From Oscarella lobularis (Eukaryota; Porifera; Homoscleromorpha; Homosclerophorida; Oscarellidae): a stretch of DNA of 64,000 nt. The notes beneath the pieces were generated by a model. That model saw nothing but the letters and a program-made list of their open reading frames with translations, made no database searches and was not told the origin of the DNA. Positions 1 through 9,771 of the stretch are shown piece after piece. Every line of letters begins with the position of its first letter. The stretch's first letter is position 1. Made by a program: the position numbers and the translations under genes. The DNA is taken from the NCBI RefSeq assembly GCF_947507565.1, contig NC_089184.1:3038001-3102000 (forward strand), read 5' to 3'.

Positions 1-47
1 GGCGAGACAACATGGCTTATCCAGCCTACATCATTACTTTCACCTAA
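1..47 (+). CDS. 3' end of a PARP14-like ADP-ribosyltransferase (partial)
   Basis: Reading from base 3 gives RDNMAYPAYIITFT then TAA at 45-47. This is nearly identical to the last residues of the PARP gene ending at 8441. It is the C-terminal strand of a PARP catalytic domain: the residue before ITF occupies the place of the catalytic Glu of PARP1 and is Ile here, as in mono-ADP-ribosyltransferases of the PARP10/14 type. The rest of the gene lies upstream of the window. The match to the 8.4 kb copy makes the call firm although only 14 codons are visible. Confidence 0.75.
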   Translation, partial: RDNMAYPAYIITFT

Positions 48-139
48 CTACTACTGCACTACCAAATCTACAGTCAGTGTATTGCTATGTTTTTCTGTTT
101 CTTTTTTTTGATAATTGGTGCATGATTTACCTCTTGTAG

Positions 140-283
140 CGCGCTTATAGTAGTCATAATTCTGGCAAGGGCAAAACGGATTGCTATGTTAGCACTGTCA
201 ATGATGCAAGAAATCCGAGAATCTTTGCCAGCTGTTTTAGAGACAATATGGCTTATCCAGCCTACCCTATTTCTTTTGTTTAG
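140..283 (+). pseudogene. Orphan last exon of a PARP14-like gene
   Basis: After an acceptor-like CTCTTGTAG at 131-139 an open stretch from about 140 reads through DCYVSTVND, NPRIFASCF and RDNMAYPAYPISFV, then TAG at 281-283. It aligns with the terminal PARP segment at 8337-8441. It follows the previous stop by only about 90 bases, so it is either an alternative last exon of the upstream gene or a remnant of a tandem duplication. No other PARP domain is visible just upstream. Reading frame and acceptor are intact, so alternative splicing cannot be excluded. Confidence 0.6.
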
Positions 284-2919
284 TCAGCTCCTTGCAAAAT
301 TTTGTTTCACTTTTTTATTGTTTTCTTTTATTTGTTTCTCTTTCGATTTTTGTCTTGTTACTTGAATTCTTTTCCTGTCTGGGCGTCATGGTTCGTCACA
401 TCTGGGTCCATCCACCCCACTGTCATGTGATGTCGGTTCCTGGCAGCGTGTAGACGCCTTTTTCGCTCTTTCCTGAGACGCCTTTGAGGTCAGCGACGCT
501 AAGGTTTAGTCTTTTGTCTATTCCTCTGCTTTTTCCGTTAACGCGTGCTCTTTCCAGTTGAACGGTGCCTGAATTCGCTCTAAAGCGCTGATGTTACAGT
601 TGTTCGATGGACTAGACTAATCCTATCGAAAGACGAGGTTAAACACGCGAGAGAGATTACAGAACTTCGCTACTGTTGAGACCCCACGTTGCATCTTGCA
701 ATTCTCCAGTGAATCGAGTTAGACCTGAACCATAGACGAACTGGATCTCTAACTTATATCTATTTTGTTAGATTCAGAAGCGTCTATGACCAAGACTCCG
801 CTCGAAATAAGCGGTTGAACTCGATCTTCATTTCGTTTTCGTCGTCTTCCTCACGATTTTCGTTTGCTTCGACCAAGACGTTGCCACAAGGACGGCATGT
901 TCTTGATCATCCCTGAGCCTAATGAAGTTGTATACTACGTACTACGGTCATGGATGCTAGAAGAGATCCATGCTATGGTAGCATCCACGACAATTCTCTC
1001 ACGTGACGTTGCTTAAACCCGTCGAGAGACCAGGTCCTGCAGCACTCCCGCTCAAGCTTGAATGGCTCAAGGGATCGCGTATCTTTTTTTCATTGCACGA
1101 CATCTTCCAATTCGTGATAAAAATAGACCATTTGTCTGTGCTACGCTTTTTTCAGTTTGTTTAAATGTTTCTCTTTATCTTGTGGTTTTCTTTTTTCTGC
1201 TTTTTTGCTTTGTCGCTTTTTATGTAATGTGTGTCCCATAGATGGTGTGTAGCTTCTGCACTCACATCCTGGGTCTCTATAACCAAGTGTCACGTGATGT
1301 TAGTTTAGTTTCGTCGTCATTTGGCAGCTTGTAGAGGTCTTCTCGGCCTTTTCCCGGTCATTGCTGCGTTTTTATCGTGTTTTGCTTCTTTGGCGAGGTC
1401 GGCCACACTAAAGATTTGTCTCCTACGCTCTCTTCGCGCTCTCAGTTGCCCAACGTCATATTTCGGTTGATCTTGCGACAGCGACGTCTTCGGGAGGTGC
1501 GAACGCGGAACGAAAGCAGAAAATCTTTAAAGTTAATTTTTGATCTGGCTTCTCCAGACTCAAGCTGAACATACGATCGAACGCGGTTTCTAAAGTATAT
1601 CTATCTCGAGTCCACCTGGCAGATGACAGAGATGGCTTGATTACGATTGCGGCGATGCTGCTTGAAAGTCTGGGGCTTCTCGATCACCATAAGGAATAGG
1701 CGATTTTTTGTAGCAAATGTGTTTTTTTTCAGTTTGATTGAAGCGCTTCCTTTCATGACAGGACTTCTGCATGAGCTAGCCCTTCTCATCGTCGCAAACC
1801 TATTTTGTCGGGGGCGAGCATCAGAATGAGGTGGGATATATGGGGGTGGGTGGATACTGAGAAGATGTATCGTTTAGGTGGAAACGTAATTTCCGATTGC
1901 TATCTGATTCGTTACTGGTTGGCAGGCATCACGAGATCACTCACCGTCACTCACTCGGGTTATTTCCTTGGGAATCTTCTTAGAAGCCAGAGATGTCCAA
2001 TTCTACTTGCAGCGTTTTACGAGTGAGGTTTGAAGCGTAATTTTTGCCTATCCTTGTTTTCATGCGTAGGTTTGGCGGTCGACGTCGAATTTAGTTATGC
2101 TAATGCATTCATCCCACTCAGCGCGAGATCTATGGTATGTTCGCATCGTATTCTTACTTACGATTATTTCGCGCTTGGGCTTAGACAGCTGCAACATGTG
2201 CTTAAATTTGCGTTTCAAACCGCATCTAAGAGCGTGGAAGTTTGTGGCGGGAGACAAACGTCTCAGCGATGTCTCAAATTGAGCCGTCAGTAAACCTGAT
2301 TAATTGTTGCAGCAAAGAATCGGCACCGAGACATCGCTTTATGTCTCGTCAACTGCTCTATCCTTTGATCCCTGCTCCCCTGCATGGCCCACCTTTGACT
2401 CGACATCAGGTCAGTTCTGTTTACAAATAGCCGCCTTTCTCTGAACTTTTGCACGTCTTTTGGTCCCACCGTTTCAGCAGCCGTCTGTGGACGAGCCTAA
2501 CCTTCCACTTTGGGTGCTCCGCTGGTTTCCCGAAGTGGAGGGGGTGGGGTGAAACTGTTACTGACATTTCGTTCTTTTAGACCGGAAAGGTATTGGATGT
2601 CCCTCTGATTGGTTGTTGGGCGGCATCTCATGCGATTGGTGGCATTACGCATTTGACTATCCCCTCTTCGTTTTACTGTGAATTGTTTTGAATTTCTCTC
2701 CGCAAGGCGAACATTTCAAATGTGAAATGAAATCAGTAGAGTTTTGAAGACGTAACGTACAATACTTCTATTTTTCAGGTCAGCTTCTAGCCGAAATCAA
2801 TTTAATTATGCTGAATGGTTTCATCCCACTTAAGTAGTGAGATTAGATGAGTGAGTTATCGTCAAACGCGGCCTAGCATTCGTCAGCTTGCTGTTTCTTT
2901 ACCGTAGTCAAACGTAGAA
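284..2919. other. Intergenic region with decayed duplications
   Basis: No convincing gene. Short open frames here lack domain or splice support. Two diverged copies can be followed by eye: about 390-780 resembles about 1255-1610 (shared blocks near TGGGTC..., GTCA(C/T)GTGATGT, GGCAGC(G/T)TGTAGA). The stretch 2087-2135 is repeated at 2796-2849 just before the PARP start (shared TTATGCT and TTCATCCCACT blocks). The upstream PARP flank therefore appears to have been duplicated several times. T-rich tracts are common. Confidence 0.5.
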
Positions 2920-5900
2920 ATGGCGCATTATGCCCAAATTCATGTCTCCGGCCTTGACTTTCGTTACGAAGAACATCAAAAGGCATTGAGTAATCTCCTT
3001 GTGAAGGCGACAGGGATCGATGGTCGGTTCTCTGTGACTGTTCTATCTGACGCAAGCGCTGTCGTTACTTTTCCCGACACGCCAAAGGCTTCCGGTGGCA
3101 GCAGTTCCCGCAATACGAAGTTCTTAGCACGTGTTCTTTTTTTCATACAGGTTCTCAACTTGCTCAGCTAGTCCTTCAACAGAATCATTCTCTTTTCGGC
3201 GTCGCTCTCTACATATGCCTTTACGTCCTGCCTCAAGTCAGTAGTGCTTCAGCCTATCAAGATGAAAAGAGAGCGTCTCCATCGTCTACAGCAGGGCGGG
3301 GGCGAGGCGGAAAACGTGACCAAGTTTCAGCGCCGCGCGATGAAGATCCTGAAGATCCCGAAGCTAGTCGACCTAGGAACTTGTCGTTGCTTCCAAAACA
3401 AACAGAAAATTTGCCTTACGCCGGTTCTCCTCCCTATCAACCGTCGTATCACGCGAGCTTTGCACCCACGCATGGCTTTTCGCCCATCGGACCGCAGAGC
3501 CACGGATCAAGTTTTGCCGGCAGCACTGCTAATCGCGGTGATGCGAATTGGCTTATTCAACCCGGCGGTTCAGGTCCTAGTCAGCCTTGGCTTCCCAACC
3601 CAAACTGGCCAAGCCCTGGGCGGCCTCCTCTTCGGCCTCCTGTTCAGCTCGGCCCTGGATTGCCGCAACCTCGCGGTGTCTACCCCGTTAGGCCTCTCGG
3701 TGATCCTCGGTCTCCACCTTCTGGTGGTCTTTGGTATTCACCACCTGGCGATCCTAGACCCCCTGGAAATCTTCGATCTCCAATTTCTGGTGGTTCCTGT
3801 TCTAACCAATCATACCTTTCCGGATCCGTTCCTTACGTATCACCTCCCGGGCCAAGCTCGCTTTGGCCTGTTGGTGTGAGACCTGCGTTTTCATCTTCTG
3901 GAAACTCTTTGCAATCTGAAAGCAGCTACAACTCTCAGAATTTGTACACTATTCATTCTGAAAGACTTCAAATGCAACAGCTGCAATTGCAAGGAAATTT
4001 CGTCTCCAAGCACAACGATTTTGTTTCGGATGCGGCGAGAGCGCTTGAACCAAAAGAAAACTGCATAATTCTTCGTGGCTTGCCTCCAGAGGCTGAGCGT
4101 CAGAAAGTGACGAATGTAGTGCAAGAGGCAGTTTTAAAAAGCAGCAGCAAAGTTGAAGTGTTGGAGTTGAGGAAGGAGGAAGGAGGATGCGTCGCTAAAG
4201 TTCACTTTTCCAATCGCAAAGGCAAGTAGTTAGTTACCATAGACTTATATTTAACAGCTGTATATCTTTTGAAAGGGCTAACAACAATTTGGAAGCAGCG
4301 TCACAAGAGGAAGTCTATTTCTTACGAATCAAGTTCTCTTACATTTGATCTGCTGTGGCCTGAGGAGTACGAAGAGAATCGATTTCTTTTGGAGAATTGT
4401 CCTTCCAGCGTTTCCTCGGAAAGTTTTGTCAAGCATTTGAAAGCTCAAAGCATACTTGAAGAATCGAAAGTGACTCCAAAGTTTATTGACGGTGGAAAGA
4501 CGGCTGTTGTCTTCCTCGACGACAACATTGTTGGTAGGGTGACATAGCTTTGTTCCGTTGTCTTTCTCTATTTCTTGTCTGTTTAGATGAAGAAATGGTT
4601 GGTACTTTGAACAAAGATGCTTCTGATTTTGAAGAAAGTGACGCAAAACTTTGCTTTCGTCGTATTCCCGTTTCGCGTTCCATTCGTCTTGATTGTCTCT
4701 CTAAAGAAGTTGATAAAGGAACTCTTCGCAACTATCTGTTTGGTCTGCCTACCTTTCCGCCTGTGCCGCTGGTCGAAACTGTAGAAATTAGTAAAGATTT
4801 GCATTGCAATTCTGCAATTGTTACTCTAAGGACAACAGCAGGTACGATTTCAGTTGTTAATTTCATATTTTTTTGGGCAAATTTTCTCGTCTTTAGAAGG
4901 AGGCCTTACTGAATCTGAAGTGTTGGCCTGAACTCTGCAGTCGTCAACCCAAAGTCGAATCTCATTCGCGTTATCCGACCTCTGCTATTTCTTCTGTTCT
5001 GCCGCAATCGAATAGGCTGTTTGAACTCATACTTAAGGCTCCAGACGATGTCGAAGAAGACATTATGAACTTTATCCACGCTGACAGAAAACGAGATCGA
5101 ACCTTTCAGAGGCAGTTTAAGCTTGGTCAACTGCAATGGAACTCGGACACAAGAACCTTAAGCGTTAGCTGTCGTCAACTTATCTCTTCGGAGTCTGATT
5201 ATGCGCAGCGTGTGAAAGATGAAGTTTCTTCTTTGCATGTGCGATCAGTACGACAGAAAATATTTTTGCGTCTTTGACTCTAGTCTTTGGGATCGTGCTT
5301 TGGAATGCGCTCATAAAGAAAATTCTATTCGCGGAGACTTGAGCAGTGTCAAGGGTGATTACGATGAAAAGAAAATTTGGTTTATTGGTGAAAAGAAAAC
5401 AGTTTCTGATCTGCATTCTCAGTGTGCGAACTTGGTCGCCGAATGGCATCGAGAGAAGGAAAATCGTGAAGAAGTGATCGAGGACTCAGTTCCCTGTAAC
5501 TCGAAAATCCGCTTGCAACTTCTGACCTTGTGCAAGCAGTATCGCGCTCTCAGTGATAAAGTCACCATGAATGCTAATTCCGATCTTCGGAGAATTGACA
5601 TCAAAGGACGACCGTTTGAAGTTAACAGCGCCAAAGAAGCAATCTTAAGGCTCTTGGGTGATATTAGGGTAAAAGTTCTTCCGGTAGAAATTCGCTTGTG
5701 GGACTTTTTTCAAGGACCGGGATTAGCGCAGCTTACCTCAGCTCTTTCCGAAAGTCAATTGATTTCCGTGCTCGTTACTCTCGAAGACGATCATCCAGGC
5801 GTTCGAATTGTAGCGTTTAGAGATGACCTCTCCGCCGCCTGTGAAGTGGTTAAAACACTTTTTACCTGTCAGCAAATTGAGCCCAAAGACGACGAAGAGC

Positions 5901-8441
5901 GCACTTATCTTCGATCGATCGATGCCACGAGCGCTTTAGGAATTCGTTGCAGGGATCTTAAACTTCAGATCGAAGGGTTTGGAGAAGAATCTGACGAGTA
6001 TTGGGTTACGGGTCGTTCTGAGAATGTCAAGAAGGTGTGCAGCGAATTGCTCAAAAGTTTTCAATGCAGCGTCATTTACAGCAAATTGTTGCCGCTTCGC
6101 GAAAAATTACGCATGGATTATGTACTCAACTATTGCCAAAAAAATATCGAAGAAATTGTCGCTTCGCTACAGCAATACAAGGCCGAGGTTTCTTTTGAAC
6201 AGGGTTCTATTCTGCTAAAAGCGACCCGAGACGGACTTGACGTTCTCCAGTGCAAAATCGAGTCACTCGTTGATGGTCTCTTAATTCACCGAGACGGAAG
6301 AACTAAGAGAGCACGGTCTTCAAAAGTACGTCAGCAGCAAAGAATTTAAACACGAAAAGACAGAGATACAGGACGAGCACAAAGTCATTATAGTTTTAGG
6401 TGAAAAAGCCGAATACGACGATGACGGAGGTGTTTCCGGCTATTTGGACGCGCCGATTCGTCTTTGACTTCTCTCGGCGTCTTCTATACTAAAGATTCGT
6501 CTCGCATTATTCGTCTCTTTGTCGGTGACCTGTGTAGCCATGAAGTAGATGCAATTGTCAATGCAGCGAACGAGACTCTTGATTACTGCGGAGGTCTCGC
6601 CAATGTCATCGCTAACAGAGGCGGATACCAAGTTCAGGTCGAGAGCCGACAAGTGTTGGCTAAACGTCACGGCGGTCGTCTCCAACCTGGCGAGGCTGTT
6701 TTCACTATAGTGCCGGCAGTTTAACCACTACTCGGTTTGTTATACATGCCGTTGCATGGGCCCCGTTGGCATGAATGCAACAAGAGTATGGCGGAAGATC
6801 GCCTTCGAGAAGCTATCACATCAGCACTCAAAGAAGCCGAAAAGTTGAATCTTGATAGCGTTGCTTTTCCTGCTATTGGAACAGGCAGTTTTGGCTGTCC
6901 TAGCGATTTGTTGCTCAGAACATGGTCCATGCAGTTGGTCAGTTCTTCTCGAAAAATTCAAAGTCTACAGTGAAACGAATTGACTTCGTCATGAGGGAGC
7001 AAGACACTAAGAATATCCGCAGTTTTACTGAAGAACTCAGCAGTAAATTGAAAAAGGCTGCAGCTCCTATCAAGATGAAGACAAGAAAGGAGGCGGAGAG
7101 TGTCTCGGATTGCATTCGCGTTGAAATAGTCGGTCAAAGCAAAAATATGTGCCGTTCTGCTATGGGTCGGCTTAAAAATGCCGTCGACGAAAACTGTTTT
7201 CGCCGTGCGTACCAAGGAAAGATTCCAACCGCTCTCGACGAAAATAAGCTGAAAGAGATTTCCGATCGGTTTGAGGTCACATTGGCTATTGATGTGGTCC
7301 CCGGCAGCGATAGGTGTGATAACAGTCCTGTGATATACGTTGCAGGTAAGAAAGAAGAAGTTTTAGAAGCTTTGATTGGAATGGGGCAAATGTTCACGGA
7401 GATGATGGAGAGAGAATTAGATGCAGTGTCTGCGGCCTTAGTCAGCCCCAAAGTGATCTGGAACTGGCAAGGCGACGATGGAATCTGGAAGCCGTACGAC
7501 GAATCTGCAAATGCGGAAATTGAAAAGGTGTACCAGAAAGCAGCGTATAACAAGGCCAAGGCAAAATTTGCAATTACGATAAATAAGGTCAAGTACGAGA
7601 TAGACCTCCAAAACATCTTTCAGACGTCGCAATCCACCTCAAAAAGAAGAAAAATAGTCCGTGAAGATGTAGAGGCGACAGGTCTGTCTAGTCTTCTGCA
7701 CATATCCGCCTCTTATCTTTTTTTCTTTCCGCGTATAGGGGCCGTCGTTGAGTTTCCTTCGACATGGTCTTCTGATGTAGAACGTGGAGAAGTCAGCGTT
7801 GTACTTCTTCTATCTTTTAGCAAAGAGTATCAGGATATCAGTAAAAACTTTAAAGCTACCCTACGAGGCGAACAAGGAGTGATTCAGAAAATAGAGCGCA
7901 TCGAGAATCCGATCTTATATCGACAGTACTCCTTTGCAAAAGATGTCCTTGCTGCTAAACGAGCCAAGGAAATTTCAGCGCGTACGGCTACACTCGAATT
8001 AGAGTTGTATCACGGAACGCGTGAAGATGCCGTACAGCACGTTATCGACAACGGTTTCAACAGAATTTACGCAGGCACTGCTTCGGGCAAGTTTATTATT
8101 CCACTTTAGATAAAAAGTATCTTACTTATGAAGCTCTCTTCTCTACTTAGGCAAACGGTTTGGAGCGGCTGTGTACTTTGCTAAGGAGTCTAGAGTATCG
8201 CATTATTATGCTCGTGTAAATGCTCAAGGCGAAAAGCGAATGTTTCTTTGCAAAGTTCTGTTGGGTTTGTATACAATAGGGGTAGAGGGTTTGCTGGAGC
8301 CTCCTGTCATTAATCCTATGCAGCAGAAGCAAGACGGATCGCTATGATAGCACTGTCGATGATACAATCAATCCATCAATCTTTGTCAGCTGCTATCGAG
8401 ACAACATGGCTTATCCAGCTTACATTATTACTTTCACCTAA
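2920..8441 (+). CDS. PARP14-like mono-ADP-ribosyltransferase (RRM, KH-like, macro, WWE, PARP), with frame breaks
   Basis: Multi-exon gene. An N-terminal RRM-like segment (2920-3120) is followed by a Pro/Gly-rich exon (3152-4217) ending in a second RRM-like segment, more RRM/KH-like repeats (4275-6320), a macro domain (GDL, DAIVNAANETLDYCGG and later VAFPAIGTGSFG; 6480-6930), a WWE domain (VIWNWQGDDGIWKPYD; about 7450-7610) and the PARP catalytic domain (about 7740-8441). Triad: His in LYHGT, Tyr in AVYFAKES, Ile in PAYIITF, which predicts mono-ADP-ribosylation. Animal relatives act in immune and stress signalling. The macro domain carries two compensating frame breaks (about 6710 and 6754). 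The catalytic domain needs a one-base shift near 8336 to reach its normal end; without it, translation stops at 8345-8347. Assembly error or a decaying copy are both possible. N-terminal exon joins are approximate. Confidence 0.8.
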
Positions 8442-9061
8442 CTACATATTTTTGTTCAATTTTCGTACTCACAGTCATTACATGTTTCTGCTTTCTTTCT
8501 GTTCGGTTTTGCATGAATTTTCGTTTTGTCGCTTACAGTACACTGTGTGTTCTAATCAATTTCTGCGGCCTGCCATCGGCATTAAAATTCCCGGGGTGCT
8601 ATCGGTTTTGGCAAGTTCGATTACAGTTTTTCATTTTGAGGACTATTGCAAGGGCTTGCACTGAGGAACTGAAGGGAATTGGATGAATTGCTAATTCGCA
8701 ACGTGATATGAGTGTTGCATAGTTCGCTGTCCCAGCAGAAATCACGCATTAGGCTATTGCCCAGTGGAAGACTGAGAGAGACCACTCATTTGTGAAGGTA
8801 GATTCTGCTGATTTACACAGCCTGAATGTATTGGATGAGGGTATTGGATCACGTGATGGCAACCGTGCGTTACTGGCAAGAACTGTGATGAAGGCATAGA
8901 TGTATGATGAAGGCCCCTTTCGCTGAAGAAGGTACATGAGCGAAGAGGTACTCGCTCTTCCCGAGCTGCTATCACGAATTTCCTTGGCTCTTTTCCACTC
9001 CGCAGGCGCAGACGCTGATTGCAAGCAACGTGTTCATAGAGAAGAAGGCGAGGAAGAGGTA
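8442..9061. other. Intergenic, no supported gene
   Basis: The first part resembles the flank after the PARP stop at 47, so the PARP duplication extends into the 3' side. A minus-strand stretch at 8750-9020 has a weak death-fold-like look (LLQRKGPSSYIYAF) but no supporting exon structure. Nothing else recognisable. Confidence 0.4.
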
Positions 9062-9155
9062 ACAATTGGTAGCCTCGTCCCCAGGCCCTTCACCAGCTAG
9101 CGCGCTTGGGGCGCACTCACTGGTGGAAGGGCCTGGGGACGAGGCTAACAATTGG
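9062..9155. mobile_element. Foldback MITE-like element, hAT-like, with 8-bp target duplication
   Basis: Ends TAGCCTCGTCCCC (9070) and GGGGACGAGGCTA (to 9147) are part of a nearly perfect inverted repeat of about 27 bp around a loop of about 22 bp. The 78-bp element is flanked by ACAATTGG on both sides (9062-9069 and 9148-9155). An 8-bp duplication and TAG...CTA ends fit a non-autonomous hAT element. Too short to encode a protein. The family assignment is inference; the structure is directly visible. Confidence 0.75.
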
Positions 9156-9577
9156 AGCCACTTCTCCAAGTGTCAAATATATGTCATCTGACTCAAATAT
9201 TTATTTTACGTTGAACGCCGCGGCGTTGGAAGGTCCTTCTCTTTACGAGGGCGTCAGGAAAATACGCTCAATTCAGATTCTATTTTTCCTCTCTACGACT
9301 GCGCTGTTGCTATCAAAAATGGCCGGCCATTGGAAAGACACGACTCTTCAAATTTGGTGTATGATGAAATATAGAAGCATGTCTTCGCAGCGTACTTGTT
9401 GAGTCTGCCTACTTTTTTATTATTCCAACTTTTATTATGCTTTTATTTCTTTCTGATCGCGAGCATGCGCAAAGATGTCTTCTCCTTTTCGACGACGTTT
9501 CTGAGCCAAGAAGGAGAAAACCGTGGCACGCAAGCAATCGGCGAAGTCTGAGAGCCTCTCTGCATCTCTCTGTACAG

Positions 9578-9585
9578 TATATATA
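9578..9585 (+). promoter_or_regulatory. TATA-box candidate of receptor A
   Basis: TATATATA lies about 190 bases before the receptor A start. The block around it (CTGTACAGTATATATATAG, then CGATCTCT) has a diverged counterpart before receptor C (about 24601-24650). Confidence 0.45.
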
Positions 9586-9771
9586 TAGCTAGGCGCCGGA
9601 CGCTCGTTTTCGATCTCTTTCAGGGATGGGCACCTTTCTTCCTGCCCTTTAGGGCTATCAAGCGAGATTCGGAGTAACGAAATGATAAGATCTAAGATTT
9701 CTAAACAAGAATAAGCATCGTCTTCCCAACGAATCAGTTGCGTTCACGAATCTCGTGCGCGTCATTGCGAT

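Noticed and set aside
3244-3879. Long open frame overlapping the Pro/Gly-rich PARP exon
   Set aside because: It lies in an alternative frame of an exon whose neighbouring frame joins in phase to RRM-like sequence; low-complexity codons keep two frames open.
8749-9065. Minus-strand frames with a CARD-like look
   Set aside because: Only one short death-fold-like stretch, no complete helix pattern, no exon joins.
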